Source: Ramlibacter sp. WS9
GTDB taxonomy: Bacteria; Pseudomonadota; Gammaproteobacteria; Burkholderiales; Burkholderiaceae_C
Direction: 5' to 3'
DNA: 64,000 nt
Assembly: GCF_003797765.1 (NCBI RefSeq)
Contig: NZ_RKMB01000008.1
Span: 124,001-188,000 of the forward strand
Every line of letters begins with the position of its first letter. Positions within the stretch are counted from its first letter, which is position 1. The notes under the pieces are model-generated. The model was not told the origin of the DNA. It did not search any database and worked only from the letters and a program-made list of their open reading frames with translations. Made by a program: the position numbers and the translations under genes. Positions 56,003-63,917 of the stretch are shown here, one piece after another.

Positions 56003-57760
56003 TCAGCCCAGCAAGGCATTAAAGAAAATTCGCGGAATTTTCAGAAAGCTCGGTCGGTACTGAAACGCTACCAGCAGCCGCCCCAAAATATGCCCCTTGC
56101 GGTTGGTGACGAACCATGGCGGACGGGGCAGCAGGGTAAACGACAAGCTCAGCAAATTGCGGGGAAACGGTCGGAACGGCGCTTCGACCACGGTGCGTTC
56201 CGGCCGATCAAACAAGGCGGTGTTATGCACGACACCAATCCCGCTCTGCACGTCCTCAAGCGTGTGTCCGGGAAAAGCGCCCCAGGTAGCTTGCGGTGTT
56301 AAAAACCCCAGACCAGTCCACGCATTGATGGCGATGGTGCCGTAGCGCAGCTCGATCAGGAGCTCTTCCATGCGCACCCTGCCGATTTGCGCGATGGTCG
56401 CCGGATGGATCACGATATTGGCGCCGAGCGTGCCATGCAATTCCGAATTGACGTAGGCAATGGCGGCCTTCAGAAAGGCCTCCGGATCGGCGGCCGATAG
56501 TTCAACCTGACTCATCGCAGGGGCAAATACTTCGGTGGTCCTGTCATAGGCGTTCTCTTTCCCCATCGGCGCGATCAGTACCGGTTCACCCCCGCGCCTT
56601 GGCACCCTTTTGGCCTTTGGATTATTTTTGGTGAATTCGGTGATCCTGTCCTTGGCGCCCGGGTAATAGAGACTACGCGCCTGGGAAGCCGAGATGACGT
56701 CTTCCAAGGCGCTGACGAAATCGGATTTCTGACTCCATTCCCTCGGCAAGACCAGCACCTGGCAAGCGACACAATTAAATCCGCTGTTATGCAATTTTTG
56801 TGTTGCCACCTGCTCGGCCTGGAATTCGATATCGGCGGCCGTCCACGGTCCTGGCACGACGATGGTCGGGCAGACGGCACCCAGTTCCGACGTGATGGTG
56901 CGGCTGTTTCTGGGTTTGCCGGCAGCCTTGCTGGCCTTGGCCTCATCTCCCGTACCCCAGACGATGGCATCGTGCGACGCACCGGACCCGGTGATGTGAA
57001 TTTCGTCCACCAACCTGTGATTGCACAAGTACTGGCCGCAGTCGGCGCCCCCCCGGACAATTCGCACAACGCCGCGTTCGATCAGCGGTTGAAAGACCGG
57101 CGTGAGAAATTCAATCAGGTAATCATTGACCGGATTCATTTTGAGAATCACGACCTGGTTCTCGCTAAAGAGCTTTTGAAACACATCCAGTGGCGCGATC
57201 GCCGCAATATTGCCCGCTCCCAGCACCAGCGCCACTTTGCCTTTCTTATGGGCGAAGCTCAATGGATCGTAAATCGATGCCGTATTGGCGCGCAGCGTCG
57301 CCGGCGTAATTCCGGGTTGCATCCATACATCGACCTTGACGCCACTCAACAGCAAATGGTCCCATATCGAATGCGGCAATACGCGTGCGGCAACCTGGCC
57401 ATTGGGAAGCTCGCGTACCAGCGTATGGTCCAGATGCTTTTTCCCCTTCACCTGCGATAAGGTCGCAATCATTTGATTACAGTAGCCCATCACGGTGTAG
57501 GGACCGGATATCCATTCTTCGCCGACCAGGGGAGAACCATTGGCGATGTCTTTCTTGCGGGCCGCTGTTTCCGCCCAGCTTCTGGCAACCGGCATCAGCC
57601 GGTCCTTGATTTCCTGCAGGATGCCGATGCGCTCCGCTACAGTCGTTTTAAGCCAGCGATCCTTGTTTCCAGCAAGAGTGTTTAATGCCTGATCGAGTTC
57701 GTCATAGGGAATCGAGGGAATCGAGGGAATCGATTGTTGGGACAATTTCGGGGAAATCAT
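56003..57760 (-). CDS. Aldehyde dehydrogenase family protein with C-terminal extension
   Basis: A 585-residue member of the aldehyde dehydrogenase superfamily, longer than the usual 480-500. The ATG at 57760 overlaps the upstream stop in ATGA. HNSGFNCVACQVLVLP places the catalytic Cys; TSELGAVCPTIVVP holds the Glu region; VALVLGAGNIAAIAPLDVF is the nucleotide segment. The C-terminal 60 residues (FRPFPRNLLSLSFTLLPRPPWF and on) are extra. It ends 30 bases from the convergent araC stop. It would oxidise an aldehyde made in the island pathway. Confidence 0.88.
   Translation of the reverse strand: MISPKLSQQSIPSIPSIPYDELDQALNTLAGNKDRWLKTTVAERIGILQEIKDRLMPVARSWAETAARKKDIANGSPLVGEEWISGPYTVMGYCNQMIATLSQVKGKKHLDHTLVRELPNGQVAARVLPHSIWDHLLLSGVKVDVWMQPGITPATLRANTASIYDPLSFAHKKGKVALVLGAGNIAAIAPLDVFQKLFSENQVVILKMNPVNDYLIEFLTPVFQPLIERGVVRIVRGGADCGQYLCNHRLVDEIHITGSGASHDAIVWGTGDEAKASKAAGKPRNSRTITSELGAVCPTIVVPGPWTAADIEFQAEQVATQKLHNSGFNCVACQVLVLPREWSQKSDFVSALEDVISASQARSLYYPGAKDRITEFTKNNPKAKRVPRRGGEPVLIAPMGKENAYDRTTEVFAPAMSQVELSAADPEAFLKAAIAYVNSELHGTLGANIVIHPATIAQIGRVRMEELLIELRYGTIAINAWTGLGFLTPQATWGAFPGHTLEDVQSGIGVVHNTALFDRPERTVVEAPFRPFPRNLLSLSFTLLPRPPWFVTNRKGHILGRLLVAFQYRPSFLKIPRIFFNALLG
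57707..57733. repeat. 9-base tandem repeat GGGAATCGA, three copies
   Basis: Three exact copies lie at the start of the aldehyde dehydrogenase gene and encode Ser-Ile-Pro repeats (QQSIPSIPSIPYDE). The frame is kept, so copy number changes would only lengthen the N-terminus. Confidence 0.9.
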
Positions 57761-59574
57761 GATTTGGCTTTTCCGGCAGCGAGGGCAGCCTGATCCTTTT
57801 CGGCACCGAGAGGGTCGATGCAAATAAAGGAAGGAACATGGTCTTCAATCGCGTAGGCCGGCATGTTCGATGAACTTGAACATACACGCCCATCCCTGGT
57901 GAACGACATGTCACGCAGGACGGTCACGCGGGTCGGGCTCGGATAACTCTGAAACGTTTTGCTGACCGGCGAAAAGCGCACGACGCGATCCGAATTATTT
58001 GCCGTGATCCACACGTCGCCGGTGCTTTTGTGCACGTTGAGCGCATAGGGCGTCTCGTATTCGCCAGCTGCCACGCCAGGGATTTTCCAGGTTTCGAAAT
58101 GTTTGGCGCTCGTGTCAAAACTCATCAGGCCGCCCTCGTCAAAGGAAGGAATCCAGAGCACACCCTTGCTATCGAATCGCGGTCGACGCGGCCCCTTCAT
58201 GGGCGTATCGAATTCGGTGATTTCCATCGTTTCTGCATCGATGCGGCCGATTTTCCCCGCGTACAGCTTGGCGTACCAGATGCTGCCATCGACTGGATTG
58301 ACATCAATTCCATATGGGAAGGCCAGCACCTGGTATCCCAGGAACTTATGGTGCGAGAAATCCAGCAGCAGAGCCTTGCCCGGGAACCAGGACGAAATCC
58401 TCAGAAGTGTCGGAAACAGCATGTCGCTGACCCACCGAAAAAATCCATTGGAGGGCAAGGCCATCACTTTCATCGATTCGGTCTTGGGGTCAAAACGCGC
58501 GACCATATTGGATGCGGCAATGGTGAACCAGACGATGTCGTGCTTGTCGACGCGTATCGTGTGCGGATAGAGGGCGTCGTTTCCGACCGGATAAGTCTTG
58601 AAGACCTTCGTTCCCGGGTCGAAGGACATCAGGGTGCTCGACAAGGCGTTGGTGATCCAGATACGGCCGTCGGAAGTTTGCGCCATGCTGTGCGGGCCGT
58701 GCTTGCCGCTGAACATGCCGATCGGCAGCTGCATGCCGGAGAATTTGCCGCCGCGCGGCAGGTCGATATCGGGCAGCGGATATTTTTCTACATTCCCCGA
58801 TTGTCGATCCAGCACCCAGACGAGATCGTGTCCTTCGTCGGTGCCGTACAGCTTCTGGTCTTCCGCGACATCGAGGTCGTGGATGAAAGACATGGCATCA
58901 CCGACCAGCCATTCCTCGGTCTTGGCGCGCGCCAATTCTGCCGTGGGGCCGTAATTGTGCTTGGCCTCAACCGGCTTGTTGGTAAAGCCGCGGCTCAACA
59001 CATCGGCTATCGTATTTACTTCACCGGATGACAGCATGGCCACCATGCCTTCCATCTTCGTGATGGTGCCGATCCAGGCATCGTGACTGCGCGGGATCCG
59101 CGTCGTTGAATTACCCATCTGATGACAGTAATTGCACTGGCTGACAAATGGTCCGCGATCCTCGATCTTTTGCCAGGGCAGCAATGCATTGTGGGCAGAA
59201 GCAGACAATGCATCCGATGCGTCCTGTACGTTGGCGAATGTCTTCAGTCGCAAATTCAGCGCGCTGTGCTGATCGGCGCTCACCTGCACAGTGGAGCGGT
59301 TGTCTTCATAGTTTGCCATGCGCACCCGCACACCGAGTTTGCCCTCGAAAGGAGTACGTATCGTGTAACCTCCATTGGCATCGGCATACACCGTTTCGCG
59401 CCGGTTGGCCGCTTCGTTAAATACCGTGACCATGGCGCCGAACGCCGGCTTGCCATCGGGCGTAGTGACTTGACCGGTAAAGGAAGCCGCGTAGGCTGCG
59501 GGAATCCACATTACACTGCCGAGCAAAAGAAAGGCAAGTCGCGCCTGGCGGGTAAGAGCGGGGGGATTCTTCAT
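57757..59574 (-). CDS. Exported protein: carboxypeptidase-regulatory-like domain, c-type haem site, Vgb-like beta-propeller
   Basis: A 605-residue exported protein. Signal peptide residues 1-30 (cleavage near AYAAS). Residues about 32-112 form a carboxypeptidase regulatory-like beta-sandwich (GQVTTPDGKPAFGAMVTVFNE). Residues 147-151 are CNYCH, a c-type haem site, followed by HDAWIGTITKMEGMVAML. From about 215 to 590 repeats such as HSMAQTSDGRIWITNALSSTLMSFDP, HTIRVDKHDIVWFTIAASNMVARFDP and YALNVHKSTGDVWITANNSDRVVRFSP make a virginiamycin B lyase/SMP-30-like propeller. It is likely a periplasmic electron-transfer or sensing protein; true lyase activity is not supported. It is coupled to the aldehyde dehydrogenase gene. 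Confidence 0.85.
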   Translation of the reverse strand: MKNPPALTRQARLAFLLLGSVMWIPAAYAASFTGQVTTPDGKPAFGAMVTVFNEAANRRETVYADANGGYTIRTPFEGKLGVRVRMANYEDNRSTVQVSADQHSALNLRLKTFANVQDASDALSASAHNALLPWQKIEDRGPFVSQCNYCHQMGNSTTRIPRSHDAWIGTITKMEGMVAMLSSGEVNTIADVLSRGFTNKPVEAKHNYGPTAELARAKTEEWLVGDAMSFIHDLDVAEDQKLYGTDEGHDLVWVLDRQSGNVEKYPLPDIDLPRGGKFSGMQLPIGMFSGKHGPHSMAQTSDGRIWITNALSSTLMSFDPGTKVFKTYPVGNDALYPHTIRVDKHDIVWFTIAASNMVARFDPKTESMKVMALPSNGFFRWVSDMLFPTLLRISSWFPGKALLLDFSHHKFLGYQVLAFPYGIDVNPVDGSIWYAKLYAGKIGRIDAETMEITEFDTPMKGPRRPRFDSKGVLWIPSFDEGGLMSFDTSAKHFETWKIPGVAAGEYETPYALNVHKSTGDVWITANNSDRVVRFSPVSKTFQSYPSPTRVTVLRDMSFTRDGRVCSSSSNMPAYAIEDHVPSFICIDPLGAEKDQAALAAGKAKS

Positions 59575-59613
59575 AAGTTGTCTCTTTTGAAATTGCCGAC
59601 CGAATTGATAGCT

Positions 59614-60051
59614 TCAGGCTTGTTCCCACAGGGGCAGGGGATATGCCTTTCCCTGCACCTTGCGCTGCGCGCTGCCTAACCAGACCGGCAGCGTATGACT
59701 GAAATGAAAGGATGCAAGGAGGCCGATCGCCAGGATCGACATCAATGGGCCACCAAATAGCAAATTCCCGAGCAGCATGACGCCGGAAATATCGAGCTTC
59801 GGCAAATGCAGCGCATCACCCAGCCACAGCACCACGATCAGCAGCAGGCCGGTAAGCTGGTTGAGTTGGAGGATCGACTTGAACAGCCGGAACCCGGTGC
59901 CTTTCCACATCAGGATTGCTTGCAAAAGCAGGCAGGCACCCGGCACGTAATAGGCACTGGCGCTCATGCCTAGCAGTGCCATGAAAATACTGGAGGCAAG
60001 CAGCAGTGCGGTGAACACTTTGGCTTGGGTTGGTCTGGTTTCTATTTTCAT
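59614..60051 (-). CDS. Unknown small membrane protein, about four spans
   Basis: A 145-residue hydrophobic protein that I do not recognise. Spans are likely at FTALLLASSIFMALLGMSA, YYVPGACLLLQAILMW, LTGLLLIVVLWLGDAL and VMLLGNLLFGGPLMSILAIGLLASF. It lies between an SDR and the haem/propeller protein in the same unit, so it could anchor or supply electrons to the exported protein (inference). The ATG at 60051 follows GAGGTGATTAC on the minus strand. Confidence 0.7.
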   Translation of the reverse strand: MKIETRPTQAKVFTALLLASSIFMALLGMSASAYYVPGACLLLQAILMWKGTGFRLFKSILQLNQLTGLLLIVVLWLGDALHLPKLDISGVMLLGNLLFGGPLMSILAIGLLASFHFSHTLPVWLGSAQRKVQGKAYPLPLWEQA

Positions 60052-60152
60052 GTAATCACCTCTCGTTTAATGACAATGCCGCAGGTGTACGGGACTCTGT
60101 TTCAAGGCATGCACGCTGCTGTTTCTTCTTGCTGGAAATTTGAGCTTCCGCC

Positions 60153-60986
60153 TCAGAGATATCCGGCCTGGCGGGAAAAGCGCAGCATCATCTTGCGCAT
60201 CAGCCGCAGCGACAGACGTCGCAGGTGATACGTCAGCGCCGCTCCGGGCCCGCTGAGCACGATGTCGCCGTCGTTCATCACCGCCCTGACCATGTCTTCA
60301 CCGACCACGTCAGGCGAGCAGCCCTTCGTCGCGTAAAAGTTCTGCAGCTTCGCCAGCGTGGCAGCGGTGACACTGGCTGCGACCAGCGCGTGCGCCTTGA
60401 CAATGGGCGTATTGATGATGCCTGGACAGATGGTGCTGATATGCGCAGGGGTATCCGCCAGCTCCAGTTTCAGTACTTCGCTGAAACAGAGCACCGCCCC
60501 CTTGGACGCCGCATAGGCCGCCATCGACGGGCCGGGATAGTTTGCCGCGCTCGAAGCAACGTTGAGGATGTGCCGTGGTCCGCCGGCGGCCAGCATCTGC
60601 GGCATGAAGGCGTGACAGCCATGCACCACGCCCATGACATTGATGGACATCACTCGGCGCCAGTGATCGAGATCGCCCTCCAGGAACTTGCCTAGGTAGC
60701 CAATGCCAGCATTGTTGATCAGCACATGGGCAGCGCCGACACGCTCTTGTACCGCAGCCGCGAAGGCGCGCACTGCCGCCTCGTCGGAGACATCGAGCAC
60801 GCCAGTCAGGCACTTTGCACCCAGGGCTTCGATTTCCCGTCTGACCTCCCCGAGCGCGGTTTCGCTGATGTCTGTGGCAACGATGTAGGCGGTGCGACGC
60901 GCAAAGGCGAGCGCTGCAGCGCGGCCGATGCCGGAACCGGCGCCGGTGATGACGACGATCTTGTCCTTCAAATGCTTGATGGCCAT
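60153..60986 (-). CDS. SDR family oxidoreductase (classical)
   Basis: A 277-residue SDR. The ATG at 60986 follows AAGGAGAC. VVITGAGSGIGRAAALAFA, LINNAGIGYLGKFLEGD and VASSAANYPGPSMAAYAASKGAVLCFSEV make a full active site. The C-terminus has a basic extension (LRRLSLRLMRKMMLRFSRQ) common in membrane-associated SDRs. It is the first gene of the unit behind promoter site B and may oxidise an alcohol in step with the aldehyde dehydrogenase. Confidence 0.9.
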   Translation of the reverse strand: MAIKHLKDKIVVITGAGSGIGRAAALAFARRTAYIVATDISETALGEVRREIEALGAKCLTGVLDVSDEAAVRAFAAAVQERVGAAHVLINNAGIGYLGKFLEGDLDHWRRVMSINVMGVVHGCHAFMPQMLAAGGPRHILNVASSAANYPGPSMAAYAASKGAVLCFSEVLKLELADTPAHISTICPGIINTPIVKAHALVAASVTAATLAKLQNFYATKGCSPDVVGEDMVRAVMNDGDIVLSGPGAALTYHLRRLSLRLMRKMMLRFSRQAGYL

Positions 60987-61072
60987 GGTTTGTCTCCTTA
61001 TTTGAATTTCTGATAGAGGAAATCCAAGTGAGCTTGCCGCAATGTGCAGGCACTGATTTCGCTTATGGAGAG

Positions 61073-61137
61073 ATGATAGGAAGCGAATCACATCGCGGCC
61101 ATGTTCGATGCCGCCACCTTCATGTCATTTGCCGACA
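61073..61137 (-). promoter_or_regulatory. AraC-type promoter site B (SDR-propeller-aldehyde dehydrogenase unit)
   Basis: On the minus strand TGTCGGCAAATGACATG (61137-61121) and TGGCGGCATCGAACATG (61116-61100) repeat with a 21-base phase, then 21 bases later TATCAT (61078-61073). The layout is identical to site A. The SDR start is 87 bases downstream of the -10. Confidence 0.85.
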
Positions 61138-61179
61138 ACCGGAGATGGGCCAAGCGGACTTCTGCGCGGCCCCTAACAA

Positions 61180-62805
61180 TCAGACCGTCGGCAATCGATG
61201 TGCGCAATACAGTTCGCGCAACTTGGTCTTCTGCATCTTCCCAGTCGCACCGAGCGGAATCGTATCGGCGAACACCACGTCATCCGGCGTCCACCACTTC
61301 GCGATCTTTCCGTCGAAAAATTCCAGCATCTGCTCGCGCGCCAGCTCCGCACCAGGCTTTCTGACGACCACCAGCAGCGGCCGCTCATCCCATTTCGGAT
61401 GCACGATCCCGATGCAGGCCGCCATCGCCACGGCCGGATGCGCCACCGCGACGTTTTCGATGTCGATCGAGCTGATCCATTCGCCGCCGGACTTGATCAC
61501 ATCCTTGGCCCGGTCGGTGATCTGCATGAAGCCGTCGACATCGATATTGGCCACGTCGCCGGTCGGGAACCAGCCATCGATCAACGGATTGCCGCCCTCG
61601 CCCTTGAAATAGCGATCGACGATCCACGGTCCACGCACCAGCAGTTCGCCGCTGGTCTCGCCGTCCCACGGGATTTCCTTTCCCAGGCTGTCTACCACTT
61701 TCATATCGACGCCGAACACGACACGGCCCTGTTTCGCTTGCACGGCATAGCGCTCGGCGCTGTCTTGTTCGAGGTTCCTGGCCTTGAAATTGCAAACGGT
61801 GCCCAGCGGACTCATTTCCGTCATGCCCCAGACATGCAGCACAAATACCCCGTACTTTTCCTGGAAGGTGCGCATCATCGTCGGCGGACAGGCCGAGCCG
61901 CCGATGATGGTGCGCTTCATCGTCGAGAATGTCAGGTTGTTCGATTCCACGTACGCGAGCAATCCCTGCCACACTGTCGGCACGCCGGCCGACAGCGTGA
62001 CGCGCTCGCCTTCGAACAGGTCATGCAGGGACTTGCCGTCGAGCGCCGCGCCGGGAAACACCAGTTTGGCGCCGACCATGCAGGCGATATACGGCAAACC
62101 CCAGGCGTTCACATGGAACATCGGCACGACCGGCAGCACCGCGTCATGCGCAGAACAATGCAGCGCATCAGGCAAGGCGGCGGCATAGGTGTGCAGCAGG
62201 GTCGAGCGATGGCTGTACAGGACGCCTTTTGGGTTGCCGGTGGTGCCGCTGGTGTAGCACAGGCTGGAGGCACTGTTCTCGTCAAACGATGGCCAGGCAA
62301 ACTGGTCGTCTTGCGCATCGACCAGGTCTTCATAACACAGGAGTCCGTCGATCTTCGATGCCGGCATGTGAGCGCGATCGGTCATGACGACAAAATGCCT
62401 TATCGTCTTTACGCGCGAAGCGATCGCTTCCACCAATGGCAGGAAAGTCAAATCGAAGAACAGCACCTGGTCTTCGGCGTGATCGGCGATGTACACGACC
62501 TGGTCCGGATGCAGGCGCGGATTGAGCGTGTGCAGGATCGAACCCGATCCCGACACTGCGTAATACAGTTCCATGTGACGGTAGCCGTTCCAGGCCAGGG
62601 TCGCAACCGTCGCGCCCGCCTGCACGCCCAGCGCCGCCAGGGCGTTCGCCATGCGCCGTGAGCGAGCCGCAAGATCGCGATAGGTATAACGGTGGATATC
62701 ACCTTCGATGCGGCGCGATACGATTTCCTGCTCGCCATGGTGGCGTTCAGCGTATACCAGGAGGCTCGAGATCAGCAGCGGCTGCTGCATCATTTGTCCG
62801 TTCAT
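61180..62805 (-). CDS. Medium-chain acyl-CoA ligase (AlkK-like AMP-binding enzyme)
   Basis: A 541-residue adenylate-forming ligase. LCYTSGTTGNPKGVLYSHRS is the ATP loop, HVWGMTEMSPLGTVCNF the aryl/acyl contact, DGWFPTGDVANIDVDGFMQITDRAKDVIKSGGEWISSIDIE the hinge, and IPLGATGKMQKTKLRELY ends with the catalytic Lys. It resembles medium-chain fatty acid ligases such as AlkK. It lies 166 bases after the cupin gene on the same strand, and no repeat of the AraC site is found in that gap, so read-through from site C is likely. Confidence 0.92.
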   Translation of the reverse strand: MNGQMMQQPLLISSLLVYAERHHGEQEIVSRRIEGDIHRYTYRDLAARSRRMANALAALGVQAGATVATLAWNGYRHMELYYAVSGSGSILHTLNPRLHPDQVVYIADHAEDQVLFFDLTFLPLVEAIASRVKTIRHFVVMTDRAHMPASKIDGLLCYEDLVDAQDDQFAWPSFDENSASSLCYTSGTTGNPKGVLYSHRSTLLHTYAAALPDALHCSAHDAVLPVVPMFHVNAWGLPYIACMVGAKLVFPGAALDGKSLHDLFEGERVTLSAGVPTVWQGLLAYVESNNLTFSTMKRTIIGGSACPPTMMRTFQEKYGVFVLHVWGMTEMSPLGTVCNFKARNLEQDSAERYAVQAKQGRVVFGVDMKVVDSLGKEIPWDGETSGELLVRGPWIVDRYFKGEGGNPLIDGWFPTGDVANIDVDGFMQITDRAKDVIKSGGEWISSIDIENVAVAHPAVAMAACIGIVHPKWDERPLLVVVRKPGAELAREQMLEFFDGKIAKWWTPDDVVFADTIPLGATGKMQKTKLRELYCAHRLPTV

Positions 62806-62971
62806 TTTTTCACTCTTATGTGTTGGTCGTGGCTTTTTTCCGCAAGTCAGGGCGTATCGATGGTGTGGATTCTTCTTGCACGGATAGTCTTCTTGGTTTT
62901 TCTAGGGGGGTGGAAATACATCAAACCTGATCAGGCTTGCGTTCCGCTGCATGCGGGCGAAGTACACGAAC

Positions 62972-63442
62972 TCAGGAAAACGCCGTCAGATCGCGCGGCG
63001 CGATGCCATGCCAACGGCAATGCGCCAGGTAGCGTTCCATCGCGGTCTTCCAGTTTTCGATGGCCAGAATCTTTCCATCCTCATCCTGGAAAAGCAGTTC
63101 GCCGACGACCACATCCAGCAACAGGACTTCGCCTTCCGTGATTCCAGTTTCAGGGGTATGGCGCGATGCAGCGGGCTCGAAGACCACACTGCCGGGGCCA
63201 GCGATCCATTCGTATTCCCTGAACTTCCAGCGGCCTTCGATGGTGTAACTGATCACGGTGCCGGACTGGTAATGCTGTGGCAACAGAACGCGCGCGGGTA
63301 CGCGCATGAGCGCGATCATCTCGCCGCGTATAGGATCCAGCTTGAAGTACTTGACGAATACGCCGTCCGAATACGGCAGGAACGGTATCCACGGCAACGA
63401 TTCATTGTCGATCAGTGCGGCCTGGACTTTTTCATATTGCAT
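62972..63442 (-). CDS. Cupin protein, 2,4'-dihydroxyacetophenone dioxygenase-like
   Basis: A 156-residue cupin. The ATG at 63442 has GGAG six bases before it. The core VPARVLLPQHYQSGTVISYTIEGRWKFREYEWIAGPGSVVFEPAASRHTPE matches the ChrR/2,4'-dihydroxyacetophenone dioxygenase type, which cleaves a C-C bond next to a ketone. Here the first cupin motif reads HYQ where HxH is usual, so one metal-ligand His appears replaced by Gln. The later His (SRHTP) and Glu are kept. It is the first gene of the unit behind site C. Confidence 0.82.
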   Translation of the reverse strand: MQYEKVQAALIDNESLPWIPFLPYSDGVFVKYFKLDPIRGEMIALMRVPARVLLPQHYQSGTVISYTIEGRWKFREYEWIAGPGSVVFEPAASRHTPETGITEGEVLLLDVVVGELLFQDEDGKILAIENWKTAMERYLAHCRWHGIAPRDLTAFS

Positions 63443-63524
63443 GGCATCTCCATTTGGCATCTTGATCGGTGCGATCCGGGCTACGCCTTGTTCACAGGTA
63501 CCCTGCCTGATTCTTGTTGACGCC

Positions 63525-63589
63525 ATCATAGAAAAGGGAGCGATCGGCGACGATGTCTGTAGCCGCCATCTGCATGTCAATTTCTGACA
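63525..63589 (-). promoter_or_regulatory. AraC-type promoter site C (cupin-CoA ligase unit)
   Basis: On the minus strand TGTCAGAAATTGACATG (63589-63573) and TGGCGGCTACAGACATC (63568-63552) repeat with a 21-base phase, then 21 bases later TATGAT (63530-63525). Spacing is the same as at sites A and B to the base. The cupin start is 83 bases beyond the -10. Confidence 0.85.
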
Positions 63590-63677
63590 GGGTGCGGGAA
63601 TTGATGAACTGACCTCCATCACATCGCGTCGGCTCGCGGAGGCGAGCATCGCGCCGCCTCGCTCCGTCAAATTCTCA

Positions 63678-63917
63678 GGCGGCCTGCCCGATGCGCGCTG
63701 GGGTGAGTCGGTGCATGCCGTAGTCGTCGCACGCCACGGGTCGGACGCGGAGCCGGAAGTACTGAAGGCTGCGTTGCTGGCCTGGTGCCGCACACACTTG
63801 GCCAGCTACAAATGCCCGCGAAGCGTGAGCTTCGTGGCCGCGATGCCTTTGTCGGCCGCGGGCAAGATCCTCAAAACCGCGTTGCGGGCTGCGCACAGGG
63901 CCGGGGTGACTGAGTGA
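63678..63917 (+). pseudogene. 5'-truncated AMP-binding CoA ligase remnant
   Basis: In frame from about 63678 the translation reads GGLPDARWGESVHAVVVARHG and then LASYKCPRSVSFVAAMPLSAAGKILKTALR, the C-terminal domain of an acyl-CoA ligase with its catalytic Lys (AGKILK). Everything before this domain is missing; the upstream DNA is island sequence ending in site C. It was probably cut by the event that placed the island here. A GTG at 63711 is the first possible start, but a working enzyme is unlikely. Confidence 0.85.

Noticed and set aside
57757-59574. Calling the propeller protein a virginiamycin B lyase (antibiotic resistance)
   Set aside because: Only the propeller fold is shared; the extra haem and sandwich domains and the catabolic setting argue against an antibiotic lyase role.
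52669-63589. A biosynthetic gene cluster or transposon as explanation for the island
   Set aside because: No synthase, carrier protein, transposase, integrase or terminal inverted repeat was found; the enzymes are those of degradation.
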